The notes: generated by a model from the sequence alone, not told the origin. DNA of 64,000 nt from Actinoplanes derwentensis (GCF_900104725.1 NZ_LT629758.1:4354501-4418500); one strand, 5' to 3'; shown: positions 46,232 to 55,211, counted from the first letter of the stretch. Numbers and translations are program-made.

Positions 46232-47497
46232 GTGCGGTTTGATCACCGGCGCGCGGCCGGAGCGCTAATCCGGGCCGGCGGGCCGATCACGGTGGCGGTG
46301 GCCGTGCAGAGCGCCGGCAACCTGATCTTCCATGCGGTGATCGGCCGGTTCCTGCCCGCCGGGGCGTACGGGGCGCTGGGCACCCTGCTCGCCGCGATGG
46401 TGATGCTCGGCATCCCGCTGGGCGCGCTGCAGACCGCCGCGTCGGCCCATGCGGCAGCTCACGGAGCGAATCGCCCGGCGTCGTTCCGATCACTGCGCGC
46501 GGTCGCCCTCTGGAGTCTGCCGCCCGCTCTCGCCACCCTGCTCTGCGCCCCGCTGATCAGCGCCTACTTCCATCTCGACGGGTCCGGTGAGGCGGCTCAG
46601 CTGGCGCCGTACCTGATCGTCACGGCACTCGTGGCCACCGCGCGCGGGCTGCTGCTCGGTTCCCGGCGAGTGTCGGTGGTGGCTGTCTCCTACGTGGTGG
46701 CCACCGCCGTACGACTGGTCGCCGGTCTTGGTCTGGTCCTGCTCTTCGGGGTCGGCGGAGCGCTGGCCGCCACCCTGTTGAGTGAGGTCGCCGCCCTGCT
46801 GGTGGCGGTTCGGGCCCTGGCTCGGGATCCGGCGGGCGAGTCCGGCGGCACGCTGCGGCCCCGGGCGGTCGGTGGTGCCGCGGTCGCGGTGACCGGCCTG
46901 TTCGTGTTCTCCACCGTCGACCTGTTGCTGGCACGGCACCATCTGCCCACGAACGAGTCCGGTTCCTATGTCGCCGCGGCGACGGTGGCCAAGACCGTGC
47001 TGGCCCTGCCCGCCGGGATCATGGCCGCGGTGTTCCCCCGGCTGGTCGCGGCGCACGGGCGGGCCGGCCGGGGCCGGGTGCTCGGGCAGTCGCTGCTGGC
47101 GGTCACCGGGCCGGCCCTGCTCGGCGCGGCGGTAGTGGTGGCCGTCCCGGCTCTGGTGTTGCGCCTGCTCTACGGCGACCAGTACGCCGGTGCCACCGCG
47201 CTGGTCCAGATCCTCGCCGCGGTCGCCGGGCTCACCTCGGTGGTGACCGTCCTGACGAACGCCGCCCTGGCCCGCCGCTCCTGGGTGACACTGGTCCCGT
47301 GGGCCGGGGCCGCCCTGGAGATCGCCCTGATCGAGTTCCGGCACGGTTCGGCCGATCAGATCGCGGTCTGCTCGGCCGCCGCGCTGCTGCCCACTCTGCT
47401 GGTGATCGCGCTGGCCGAGGGGCGGGCCTGGATCGGCCGGGCCGCTCCACCGCACGCCGGAACGCCGGACCTCACCACTCGAAAGGGCACGACATGA
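46232..47497 (+). CDS. Polysaccharide flippase-like membrane protein (MOP superfamily)
   Basis: This 421-residue protein has about 12 hydrophobic segments. The N-terminal GGPITVAVAVQSAGNLIFHAVIGRFL and central TGLFVFSTVDLLLARHHLP regions are typical of Wzx/PST-type lipid-linked glycan flippases. GTG start at 46232. The stop overlaps the regulator gene that follows (ATGA). It probably serves the glycan made by the glycosyltransferases upstream. Confidence 0.82.
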   Translation: MRFDHRRAAGALIRAGGPITVAVAVQSAGNLIFHAVIGRFLPAGAYGALGTLLAAMVMLGIPLGALQTAASAHAAAHGANRPASFRSLRAVALWSLPPALATLLCAPLISAYFHLDGSGEAAQLAPYLIVTALVATARGLLLGSRRVSVVAVSYVVATAVRLVAGLGLVLLFGVGGALAATLLSEVAALLVAVRALARDPAGESGGTLRPRAVGGAAVAVTGLFVFSTVDLLLARHHLPTNESGSYVAAATVAKTVLALPAGIMAAVFPRLVAAHGRAGRGRVLGQSLLAVTGPALLGAAVVVAVPALVLRLLYGDQYAGATALVQILAAVAGLTSVVTVLTNAALARRSWVTLVPWAGAALEIALIEFRHGSADQIAVCSAAALLPTLLVIALAEGRAWIGRAAPPHAGTPDLTTRKGTT

Positions 47498-48804
47498 GTT
47501 TCGCGGCGCGGAGCCTTGTCGAGGCACTCCCCCATCCGGCCGCCATCACCGACGCGGCCGGGCTGGTGCTGGTGGCCAACGACCGGTGGCGGCCGGCCGG
47601 CACCGCCGAAGGCGACGTGGTGACCGGAACCGGGCAGGACTGCCCGGCACACCACGCGCTGCCGAATCTGATCCGCGATGCCAGGGCCGGGTCGAGCGTC
47701 ACGCGGGAGTGCCGGTGCGCGGCCGGGCCGGGTTCCGCCACGGTCCGCGTCGCGGGACTGGAGAGCACTTGCGGGGCGCAGCGGCGGCTGATCACCGTCG
47801 AAAGCACCGTGGCGGCCCTGGCCATACCCGAACCCGCGCCGGCCCTGACCGCGCCCGGAACCGGGCCGGCCCTGGCGGCGGCTGGGACCGGACCTGCCCT
47901 GGCGGCGGCCGGCACTGTGCCAGCACTGGCCGCGGCCGGGACCGGGCCAGCCCTGGCCGGGACCGGAACAGCGCTGCTCGGCAACCCGGCCGGGGCCGGA
48001 AGCCCGACCGGTGCGGCGTCCGCCGGACCCGGACCGGCGTTGCGGCCGCTTCCGCCGGGCCGGGTGCTGCTGGCCGAGGACGACGACGTGAACCGCACCG
48101 TGCTGCAACGGATGATCGCCGTCCTCGGGGTGGACTGTGACGTCGTCCGCGACGGGGCCGCCGCGATCGCGGCGATGCTCGGCCCAGACCGCTACGACCT
48201 CGTGCTGATGGACATGCAGATGCCCGGAGTCGACGGCCCGGAGGCGGCCCGCCGGGTGCGGGCGGCCGGGTACCGCAATCCGATCCTCGCCCTGACCGCG
48301 ACCACCCTGCCGGAGGACCGGGAGGAGTGCCTGGCCGCGGGCATGGACGGCTACCTCGGCAAACCGGTCACATTGCCGGAGCTGCGCCAGGCGCTGGAGC
48401 CGTACCTGAGTGCGGCGCCGCAACAACCACCGGCGCCGACGCCCTCGCCCGGCGCCGCTGACGTGCTCTCCCTCCAGCAGTTGTATGACCTGGAGGACCA
48501 GTTGGAGGGCCGCGAGCTGGTGGCGATGACCGTCGGCACCTTCCTGGCCGAACTCGACGGGCGACGCAAGGCCATGGCGGACGCGCTGGCCACCGGGGAC
48601 AACCACCGGCTGGGCGCGATCGCGCACACCCTCAAGTCGTCCAGCGCCCTGCTCGGCGGTCAGCCGCTGGCCGACGCGTGCGCGCGGGTGGAGCGGATGG
48701 CCGCGGCCTCGGCCGATCCCGGCATCCTGGACGTCGCGGTGTCCGAGGTCGACCGGGCGGCCACCGCGACAGCGAGCGCCATGGCCGAATACCTGAACGC
48801 TTGA
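47494..48804 (+). CDS. PAS-receiver-Hpt phosphorelay protein without kinase domain
   Basis: This 436-residue protein has a PAS-like domain (1-110) paralogous to that of the hybrid kinase at 35570, with C50-x2-H53 and C73-R-C75. An Ala/Gly/Thr/Pro repeat linker (units like AGTGPALAA, residues 120-185) stands where that protein has HisKA/HATPase. A receiver follows with Asp240 (LVLMDMQMPGVDG). An Hpt domain carries His378 in AIAHTLKSSSALLGG. It cannot autophosphorylate, so it must receive phosphate from another kinase. It is coupled to the flippase gene. Confidence 0.9.
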   Translation: MSFAARSLVEALPHPAAITDAAGLVLVANDRWRPAGTAEGDVVTGTGQDCPAHHALPNLIRDARAGSSVTRECRCAAGPGSATVRVAGLESTCGAQRRLITVESTVAALAIPEPAPALTAPGTGPALAAAGTGPALAAAGTVPALAAAGTGPALAGTGTALLGNPAGAGSPTGAASAGPGPALRPLPPGRVLLAEDDDVNRTVLQRMIAVLGVDCDVVRDGAAAIAAMLGPDRYDLVLMDMQMPGVDGPEAARRVRAAGYRNPILALTATTLPEDREECLAAGMDGYLGKPVTLPELRQALEPYLSAAPQQPPAPTPSPGAADVLSLQQLYDLEDQLEGRELVAMTVGTFLAELDGRRKAMADALATGDNHRLGAIAHTLKSSSALLGGQPLADACARVERMAAASADPGILDVAVSEVDRAATATASAMAEYLNA

Positions 48805-48808
48805 ATCG

Positions 48809-49351
48809 TCAGGCTCGGTGGCGGGCGAAGTGCCGGTGCCGGCCCATCTCCAGCCGGGTCTTGCGGCGCAGCCACAGTCCGGCCAGCAGCGATCCGGCCA
48901 GGGCGACGGTCCAGGGCACGAGTTCGGTGACGCCGGTGCCGGTCACCTGCGGCGGGACGGCGCCGACCAGCGTCCGGGTCACACCGGCCGGGGACCGCCC
49001 GGTGACCAGCACACTCGTACCGGTCACCGCGTTGCTCGGTGCGGCGGTGGTGGCGGCCGAGGCGAGCACCAGGTCGACCGATCCGTAGGAGTCCGCGGTG
49101 ACGACCTTCTCGTTCTCCGACCCGACCAGGACCCGGACGGCGGAGCCGCTGCGGAACCCGACGGCGTACATCGACAGCGTGCGGTCCTGAACGCCGGACT
49201 GCCACATCACGGTGAGCGCGTCGGCGGTCCCGCCGTAGCCCGGCCCGTCGGCCCCGGCCGGCAGCGGCGCGACACCGGCGCCGATCACCACGGCGGCCAG
49301 CATCGCACCTGTTCGCCGCAGGTACGGCAGGTGGGCACGGGAACCGGTCAT
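48809..49351 (-). CDS. Small secreted membrane-anchored surface protein (copy 2)
   Basis: This 180-residue protein has a signal peptide (LRRTGAMLAAVVIGAGVAPLPAGA), a beta-rich core, then LVPWTV, a hydrophobic helix and WLRRKTRLEMGRHRHF. It matches the protein at 34946 in order, length and the segments VLVTGRSPAGVTRTLVGAVPP (copy 1: IVISGRSVSGTSRILISAVPP). It is convergent with the PAS-receiver-Hpt gene, four bases away. Start ATG 49351. Confidence 0.75.
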   Translation of the reverse strand: MTGSRAHLPYLRRTGAMLAAVVIGAGVAPLPAGADGPGYGGTADALTVMWQSGVQDRTLSMYAVGFRSGSAVRVLVGSENEKVVTADSYGSVDLVLASAATTAAPSNAVTGTSVLVTGRSPAGVTRTLVGAVPPQVTGTGVTELVPWTVALAGSLLAGLWLRRKTRLEMGRHRHFARHRA

Positions 49352-49382
49352 GGTCGTGATCGTGACACGTCCCGGTTGCCGT

Positions 49383-49404
49383 GGACCGGGCCGGAAGCCG
49401 GTCC
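49383..49404. terminator. Weak hairpin between the GGDEF/EAL gene and surface protein gene
   Basis: Seven-bp arms GGACCGG and CCGGTCC enclose eight bases. There is no U-tract. It lies 67 bp beyond the stop of the GGDEF/EAL gene and may terminate it; the 49352-49470 gap otherwise shows nothing clear. Confidence 0.3.
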
Positions 49405-49470
49405 GGGGCTGTTCCACCCGCCCGGCCGGGGTGGTCCGGACCCATCAGCCGGACAGCCGTGCCCGTTGGG

Positions 49471-51735
49471 TCACCGGACCGGCGACTCCCGGACCGGTGG
49501 TGCGGCCGGGACGGTGGCGACCAGGATAGGGTCGGGGGACGGCCTGCCGAAGTGGTACCCCTGGGCGTAGTGGTACCCGAGGTCACGCAGGTAGACGGCC
49601 TGTTCCTCGGTCTCCACCCCTTCGGCGACCGCGCGCAGGCCGAGGCCGTTGGAAACGTGGATCAGGGCGTCGACGATGACCGGGTTGCCGCCGGGTTCGG
49701 CGATCTCGTCAACGAAGCTCTTGTCGACTTTCAGGACGTCGACCGGGACGGTCCGCAGCAGGCCCAGGGACGAGTGGCCGGTGCCGAAGTCGTCGAGGGC
49801 GATCCGGATGCCGGAGCGGTGCAGGGACTCCACCGCCTCGATCGCGGTGCCGCCGCCGAAGATGGCCGTCTCGGTCACCTCGACCAGCAGGGCCGCCGGT
49901 TCCAGGCCGGTCTCGGTGAGGATCGTGGTCACCACGGCGGGGAAGCCGGGTTCGCTGAGCTGGCGGGCCGACACGTTGACGCTGATGTAGAGGGGTGCCG
50001 CGGCGCCCAGGACACGACGCCACTCGGAGAGTTTCCGGCAGGCGGTTCGCATGATCCATTCGCCGAGTTCGACGATCAGGCCGTTGTCCTCGGCGACCGG
50101 GATGAAGGCGACCGGGCTGACGAAGCCGCGGACCGGGTGCACCCAGCGGACCAGTGCCTCGACGGCGACCGTGCTGCTGTCGCCGAGGTCGACGATGGGC
50201 TGGTAGACGACGTGGAAGTCGCCGTCGTCGAGGCTGTGCCGCAGGTCGGCGCCGAGGCGTTCGGCGGCTTCGGCCCGCTCGTCCAGGGCGGGCGTGTACT
50301 CGACGAGCTGGCCGCCGGTGGACTTGGCGGCGTAGCGGGCGGTGTCGGCGCGGCGTACCAGTTCGGCGGCGCCGAGGCACGGGTCGTCGGGGGAAGCGGT
50401 GGACGGGACGGAGCTGGAGGCGACACCGAGGCGGGCGTTGAGCAGCAGTTCGTGTTCACCGGCGTGAACCGGGTGACGCAGCAGCTCCTGGAGCCGGCCG
50501 GCCACCACCAGGCCGTCGGCGGGCAGGGTGTCGTGGACGAGGACGGCGAACTCGTCGGCGCCCATCCGGGCGACAACGTCGCCGTCGCGGACGCAGAGGC
50601 GCAACAGTTCGGCGACCGCGATCAGGGCCTGGTCGCCGGCGGCCCGGCCGAGCCGGTCGTTGACGTGTTTGAACCCGGCCAGGTCGATCATGATCATGTG
50701 GCAGGGGGCGGCGGCGACCGCGGTGGCGGCCCGCTGTTCGAAGGCGCGGCGGTTCGGCAGGCCGGTGAGGTCGTCCCGCATGACCAGGTCACGCAGCTGC
50801 CGGGCCTGCGAGTCGACTCGGGAGATGTAACCGCTCATCCGGGTGGCGACCAGGATGAACAGGGCCATCGAGCCGACCGCGACGGCCGCCCAGCTCATCC
50901 CGCTGGCACCGCGTTCGCCCTGGACCAGCAGCACGGCCGGGACCAGCAGGGTGGAGGCGGTGAGCACGAGCAGGCGGCTGCGGCCGAGACTGTCCCGGTC
51001 GCCGGTGATCGGCTGCGCCATCGACGGGTGGCCGGCGGCCCCGGCCCAGAGGGCGTAGGCGACCAGGAAGCTGCCGAACAGGACGGTCGCCGGGATCCTC
51101 TCGAAGAACAGGCTGTAGCCGATGTTCCCGGCGAGGGCGGTCACGCTCCCCGCGGTGATCAGCCACAGACTGGGGGTGCGCGGTCCGCGGCGGAACAGGA
51201 TCGGGGTGATGACCGCGCAGAGCAGCACTCCGGCCGTCGGATAACCGGCGGTGACCAGGCGGGTCAGCAGCGGCATGGCGGTGTCGGCCAGGATCGGCTC
51301 GATCAGGAACGTCCAGTAGACGATGCCCAGCCCGACCGCGATGATCGCCGAGTCGATGATCGTGCTGGAGCGCAGCGGGCCGGGTTCCCGGGTGAGGCGG
51401 AAGAGCGCGACCGACAGCATCGGGTAAGCGCCCAGGTAGAACGCGTCGGCCCAGGACGGGTAGATCATCCCGCCGCCGAGCAGCACCTGCTGGGCGAAGA
51501 CGGCGTCGCCGACGATCCAGGTACCGACCCCGGCGGCGAAGAGGTACCAGGAGCCGATGCCGGCCGGCCGGTACCGGCGGGCCCCGGTGACCATCATCGC
51601 GCACATGCCGATCCCGATGACCGAGGCGAGGGTGACCGACGGCAGGCTGTACGGCAGCACCATGTACAGCACCGATCCGGCCAGCCCGCACCCCGACCAG
51701 GCCAGCCACCAGGGCGTACGCGGAACTCTCGGCAC
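49471..51735 (-). CDS. Membrane GGDEF/EAL cyclic-di-GMP protein with degenerate GGDEF motif
   Basis: This 754-residue protein has eight to nine membrane helices in the first 310 residues, then GGDEF (DLTGLPNRRAFE; signature MGADEF instead of GGDEF) and EAL domains. The EAL domain keeps EALVRW, DDFGTGHSSL, KVDKSFV and VAEGVET, so phosphodiesterase activity is likely, while cyclase activity is doubtful because the first active-site glycine is lost. GTG start at 51735. Confidence 0.92.
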   Translation of the reverse strand: MPRVPRTPWWLAWSGCGLAGSVLYMVLPYSLPSVTLASVIGIGMCAMMVTGARRYRPAGIGSWYLFAAGVGTWIVGDAVFAQQVLLGGGMIYPSWADAFYLGAYPMLSVALFRLTREPGPLRSSTIIDSAIIAVGLGIVYWTFLIEPILADTAMPLLTRLVTAGYPTAGVLLCAVITPILFRRGPRTPSLWLITAGSVTALAGNIGYSLFFERIPATVLFGSFLVAYALWAGAAGHPSMAQPITGDRDSLGRSRLLVLTASTLLVPAVLLVQGERGASGMSWAAVAVGSMALFILVATRMSGYISRVDSQARQLRDLVMRDDLTGLPNRRAFEQRAATAVAAAPCHMIMIDLAGFKHVNDRLGRAAGDQALIAVAELLRLCVRDGDVVARMGADEFAVLVHDTLPADGLVVAGRLQELLRHPVHAGEHELLLNARLGVASSSVPSTASPDDPCLGAAELVRRADTARYAAKSTGGQLVEYTPALDERAEAAERLGADLRHSLDDGDFHVVYQPIVDLGDSSTVAVEALVRWVHPVRGFVSPVAFIPVAEDNGLIVELGEWIMRTACRKLSEWRRVLGAAAPLYISVNVSARQLSEPGFPAVVTTILTETGLEPAALLVEVTETAIFGGGTAIEAVESLHRSGIRIALDDFGTGHSSLGLLRTVPVDVLKVDKSFVDEIAEPGGNPVIVDALIHVSNGLGLRAVAEGVETEEQAVYLRDLGYHYAQGYHFGRPSPDPILVATVPAAPPVRESPVR

Positions 51736-51809
51736 GTCTCCCCAGTTCGGCCGGAATCACCGATTCATGAGTGCGCACACCCCTCTCAGCGCCGGTCAGC
51801 CCCGGAGTG

Positions 51810-52607
51810 TCACACCGGGCGGCGGGTGGCGGCGATCCGCAGGTCGGCTTCGATGGCGGCGGTGGCCACGAGCAGGGGTGGTAGCAGGCGCGCGCGGATC
51901 TCGGCGACGGTGGCCTGGGCGGCGTGCACGGAGATGTTGACGGCCCCGGCGACGGTGCCGGTGCGGTCCCGGATGGGCGCGGCGATGGCCCGCAGGCCCT
52001 CTTCCAGTTCCTGGTCGACGACGGCGTGCCCGTACAGCCGGACGCGGGCCAGTTCGGCGCGCAGTTCTCCCGGGGTCCGGAGGGTGCGGCCGGTGAGGGG
52101 TTCGAGCTTCACCCGGCTGAGGTACGTCTCCAGAAGCTCGTCCGGGAGTGCCGCGAGCATGACCCGGCCCATCGATGTCGCGTATGCCGGGAACCGGGTG
52201 CCGACGGTGATCGCGATCCGCATGATCCGACTTGTCGGTACTCGGGCGACATAAACGATGTCGTCACCGTCGAGCACCGACATCGACGACGACTCGTGCA
52301 CCTCGGCCACCAGCCGTTCCAGGTGCGGTTCGGCCACGTCCGGCAGCGTGCGACTCGACAGGTATGAATACCCGAGTTCGAGGACCCGGGGGGTCAGCGA
52401 GAACAGCCGCCCGTCGGTGCGCACATAGCCGAGGTCACTGAGTGTCAACAGAAACCGTCGGGAAGCCGCCCGAGTCAGACCACAGATCCGCGCAACGTCA
52501 CTGAGAGTGAGTTCAGTGTGCTGTGCATCGAACGCGCGGATCACTGCGAGTCCCCGCTCCAGCGACTGAACGTAGTACGGTTCGCGCGGCATCAGTTGAT
52601 CGAACAT
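51810..52607 (-). CDS. IclR-family regulator, PcaR/PobR-like
   Basis: This 265-residue protein has an N-terminal helix-turn-helix (LTLSDVARICGLTRAASRRFLLTL) and an effector domain with FPAYATSMGRVMLA and AIAAPIRDRTG. Sequence style, including YYVQSLERGLAVI, fits the PcaR/PcaU/PobR group that senses aromatic acids. It is divergent from the importer at 52691, with two operator-like boxes between. Start ATG 52607; ATG 52592 is also possible. Confidence 0.9.
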   Translation of the reverse strand: MFDQLMPREPYYVQSLERGLAVIRAFDAQHTELTLSDVARICGLTRAASRRFLLTLSDLGYVRTDGRLFSLTPRVLELGYSYLSSRTLPDVAEPHLERLVAEVHESSSMSVLDGDDIVYVARVPTSRIMRIAITVGTRFPAYATSMGRVMLAALPDELLETYLSRVKLEPLTGRTLRTPGELRAELARVRLYGHAVVDQELEEGLRAIAAPIRDRTGTVAGAVNISVHAAQATVAEIRARLLPPLLVATAAIEADLRIAATRRPV

Positions 52608-52637
52608 CGTTGACGTGACACAGGGGAAGATCTTAGC

Positions 52638-52671
52638 GTTCTCGATGAGAACTCATGTTCGTAATGCGCAC
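52638..52671. promoter_or_regulatory. Two tandem 15-bp IclR-type operator boxes
   Basis: GTTCTCGATGAGAAC (52638-52652) is a perfect interrupted palindrome. GTTCGTAATGCGCAC (52657-52671) is an imperfect one. Their starts are 19 bp apart, about two helical turns. The second resembles the 15-bp box I recall for Pseudomonas PcaR. They sit 31-64 bp from the regulator start and 20-53 bp before the importer start. Confidence 0.6.
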
Positions 52672-52690
52672 AGATTTCGAAGGAGTAAAT

Positions 52691-53650
52691 ATGCGGCGTC
52701 TTCTCGCGGGGCTCGCGGCAGTCGTGCTCGCGGGTTCCCTGGCGGCCTGCGGTACCGACAGCGACAAGAGCCCGACCGCTGAGGGCGGTGTCGACAAGGT
52801 CAAGGTCGGTGTCATCCCGATCATCGATGTGGCCCCGATCTACCTGGGTCAGAAGAAGGGCTTCTTCGCCAGCCGGAACCTCGAGCTGTCCCTGGAGGCC
52901 GGCCAGGGTGGCGCGGCGATCGTGCCGGGTGTGGTCAGCGATCAGTTCCAGTTCGGGTTCAGCAACATGACCTCGCTGATGATCGCCCAGACGAAGAACG
53001 TACCGATCAAGGCGATCGCAGCGGGTGTCGCATCCACCGGTGAGGCCGGCAAGGACTTCGGCGCCGTGGTGGTCAAGGGCGACAGCCCGATCAAGACCGC
53101 CAAGGACCTGGCCGGCAAGAAGGTCTCGGTGAACACCCTGAAGAACATCGGTGACACCGTGACCCGCGAGTCGGTGCGCAAGGCCGGCGCCGACCCGGCG
53201 GCGCTGCAGTTCGTCGAGATGCCGTTCCCGAACATGCCGGCGGCGCTGGCCGACGGCCAAATCGACGCGGCCTGGGTGGTCGAACCGCAGCTCAGCACGA
53301 TCAAGGCGGCCGGTGGCCGGGAGGTCGCCTCGACCTTCGTGGACGCCGCCCCGAACCTGACCGTCGCCGCGTACTTCACCTCCACGAAGCTCCTGGAGTC
53401 GAACCCGGACGTGGTCAAGCGCTTCACCGAGGCGGTCAACGAGTCGCTGACCTACGCCGACTCGCACCCGGACGAGGTCCGCGCGATCCTGGCCGACTAC
53501 ACCAAGATCGACGAGAAGCTCCGTGCGTCGCTGGTCCTGCCGAAGTGGCCGACCCAGATCAACGAGGCCTCCGTGCAGACCCTGTCCGACCTGGGGTCCA
53601 AGGACGGCATCTTCACCGGCGCCCCGGACCTGGAGAAGCTTCTCCCGTGA
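52691..53650 (+). CDS. SsuA/NMT1-type ABC substrate-binding lipoprotein
   Basis: This 319-residue lipoprotein has signal peptide and lipobox LAAC (MRRLLAGLAAVVLAGSLAAC). The NMT1/SsuA-type body has VGVIPIIDVAPIYLGQKKGFF and a hinge region DGQIDAAWVVEPQL. AAGGAG precedes ATG 52691. Such proteins bind sulfonates, taurine, nitrate, pyrimidine precursors or aromatic acids. With a PcaR-like regulator an aromatic acid is a reasonable guess. Confidence 0.9.
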   Translation: MRRLLAGLAAVVLAGSLAACGTDSDKSPTAEGGVDKVKVGVIPIIDVAPIYLGQKKGFFASRNLELSLEAGQGGAAIVPGVVSDQFQFGFSNMTSLMIAQTKNVPIKAIAAGVASTGEAGKDFGAVVVKGDSPIKTAKDLAGKKVSVNTLKNIGDTVTRESVRKAGADPAALQFVEMPFPNMPAALADGQIDAAWVVEPQLSTIKAAGGREVASTFVDAAPNLTVAAYFTSTKLLESNPDVVKRFTEAVNESLTYADSHPDEVRAILADYTKIDEKLRASLVLPKWPTQINEASVQTLSDLGSKDGIFTGAPDLEKLLP

Positions 53651-54450
53651 CGACGGTTCGCCGTGACGGCCCGGCCCGGCCCGGCGACCCCGTACTGCTG
53701 GGGGTCGCCGGGCTGGCCGGGTTGCTTCTCGTAATGGAACTGGCGCCGCGACTCGGCCTGGTCGACGACCGGTACCTCCCGCCGGCCAGCCGGATCGTCG
53801 CCGCCCTGGTAACCGAGGCCGGCACCGCCGTGTTCTGGGCGGCGCTGTGGGAGACGCTGTTCGCGTGGGCGCTCGGGCTGACGATCGCGGTCGCCGCCGG
53901 GGTGCTCGCCGGCCTGGTGATCGGCTCGGTGCCGGTGCTGCGGGCGCTGACCGCCTCGACCATCGAGTTCCTGCGCCCGATCCCGTCGGTGGCGCTGATC
54001 CCCCTCGCGGTGCTGCTCTACGGCACCGATCTGGGCTCCACGCTGATGCTGGTCTGCTACGCCGCGTTCTGGCAGATCCTGGTGCAGGTGCTGTACGGGG
54101 TGGCGGACGTCGACCCGGTCGCGTTCGAGACCGCGCGCAGTTTCCGGTTCTCGGCGTGGGCCCGGATCCGGTACGTACTCTGGCCGACCGCTCTGCCGTA
54201 CGTCTTCACCGGTGTGCGCCTGGCCGCGTCGGTGGCCCTGGTCCTGGCGATCACCGCCGAACTGGTGATCGGCTCGCCCGGCCTCGGTCAGGAGATCGCG
54301 AACGCGCAGGCGTCCCAGGCGATTCCCACCATGGACGCGCTGATCGTCGTCACCGGCGTGCTCGGCGTGCTGATCAACCTGCTGGCTCGTACCGGCGAGC
54401 GCCGCCTGCTCGCCTGGCACCAGTCAGTCCGTGGTGAGGTGACCCTTTGA
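53647..54450 (+). CDS. SsuC/TauC-type ABC permease 1
   Basis: This 267-residue membrane protein has about six helices and the coupling motif FETARSFRFSAWARIRYVLWP. GTG start is inside the binding-protein stop (GTGA). With the following permease it forms the membrane pair of the importer. Confidence 0.9.
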   Translation: MTTVRRDGPARPGDPVLLGVAGLAGLLLVMELAPRLGLVDDRYLPPASRIVAALVTEAGTAVFWAALWETLFAWALGLTIAVAAGVLAGLVIGSVPVLRALTASTIEFLRPIPSVALIPLAVLLYGTDLGSTLMLVCYAAFWQILVQVLYGVADVDPVAFETARSFRFSAWARIRYVLWPTALPYVFTGVRLAASVALVLAITAELVIGSPGLGQEIANAQASQAIPTMDALIVVTGVLGVLINLLARTGERRLLAWHQSVRGEVTL

Positions 54451-55211
54451 ACGGCGTACTCAAAGCTCTGGCCCTGCCTGTCGTCCTTTTCACCGGCTGG
54501 TGGGTGCTCAGCGCGGACAGCGAGAGCTTCTACGCTCCCCCGCTGTCCCAGATCCTGACCGCGTTCGGTGACACCTGGACCCTCGAACAGCTCAAGGCCG
54601 ACGTGCTGCCCAGTCTGCTGCGCCTGTTCGCCGGTTTCCTGCTGGCCGCCCTCATCGGTGTCGCGGCCGGGGTGGCCATCGGGTCGAGCCGGCGGTTGCG
54701 TGCCGTGACCGAACCGGTTCTGGAGTTCTTCCGGGCCATCCCGCCGCCGGTCCTGGTCCCGGTGATCATGCTGTTCGCCGGGATCGGCGACGCGATGAAG
54801 GTGATCGTGATCGTCTTCGGCTGTGTCTGGCCGATCCTGCTGAACACGGTGGAGGGTGTCCGTGCCGTGGACAGCGTGGTCCTGGAGACGGCCCGCTCCT
54901 ACGGCGTCACCGGCACCGCCCGGATCACCCGGGTGATCCTCCCGTCGGCGAGCCCGCAGATCGCGACCGGACTGCGCCAGGCGCTGTCCATCGCGATCAT
55001 CCTGATGGTGATCAGCGAGATGTTCGCGGCCAGCAACGGCCTCGGCTTCACCATCGTGCAGTTCCAGCGCAGCTTCGCGATCCCTGAGATGTGGAGCGGG
55101 ATCATCCTGCTCGGCCTGCTCGGCTTCGGGTTGTCGCTGCTTTTCCGGCTCGCCGAGCGGCGGGCGTTGCGGTGGTACGAGGGCCTGCGTGCTGCGCAGC
55201 GGTCGAGCTAA
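54447..55211 (+). CDS. SsuC/TauC-type ABC permease 2
   Basis: This 254-residue permease of the same family has coupling motif LETARSYGVTGTARITRVILP. TTG start at 54447 overlaps the stop of permease 1 (TTGA), with GTGAGGTG before it. Two distinct permeases are less usual than the SsuC homodimer and suggest a heterodimeric channel. Confidence 0.9.
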   Translation: MNGVLKALALPVVLFTGWWVLSADSESFYAPPLSQILTAFGDTWTLEQLKADVLPSLLRLFAGFLLAALIGVAAGVAIGSSRRLRAVTEPVLEFFRAIPPPVLVPVIMLFAGIGDAMKVIVIVFGCVWPILLNTVEGVRAVDSVVLETARSYGVTGTARITRVILPSASPQIATGLRQALSIAIILMVISEMFAASNGLGFTIVQFQRSFAIPEMWSGIILLGLLGFGLSLLFRLAERRALRWYEGLRAAQRSS

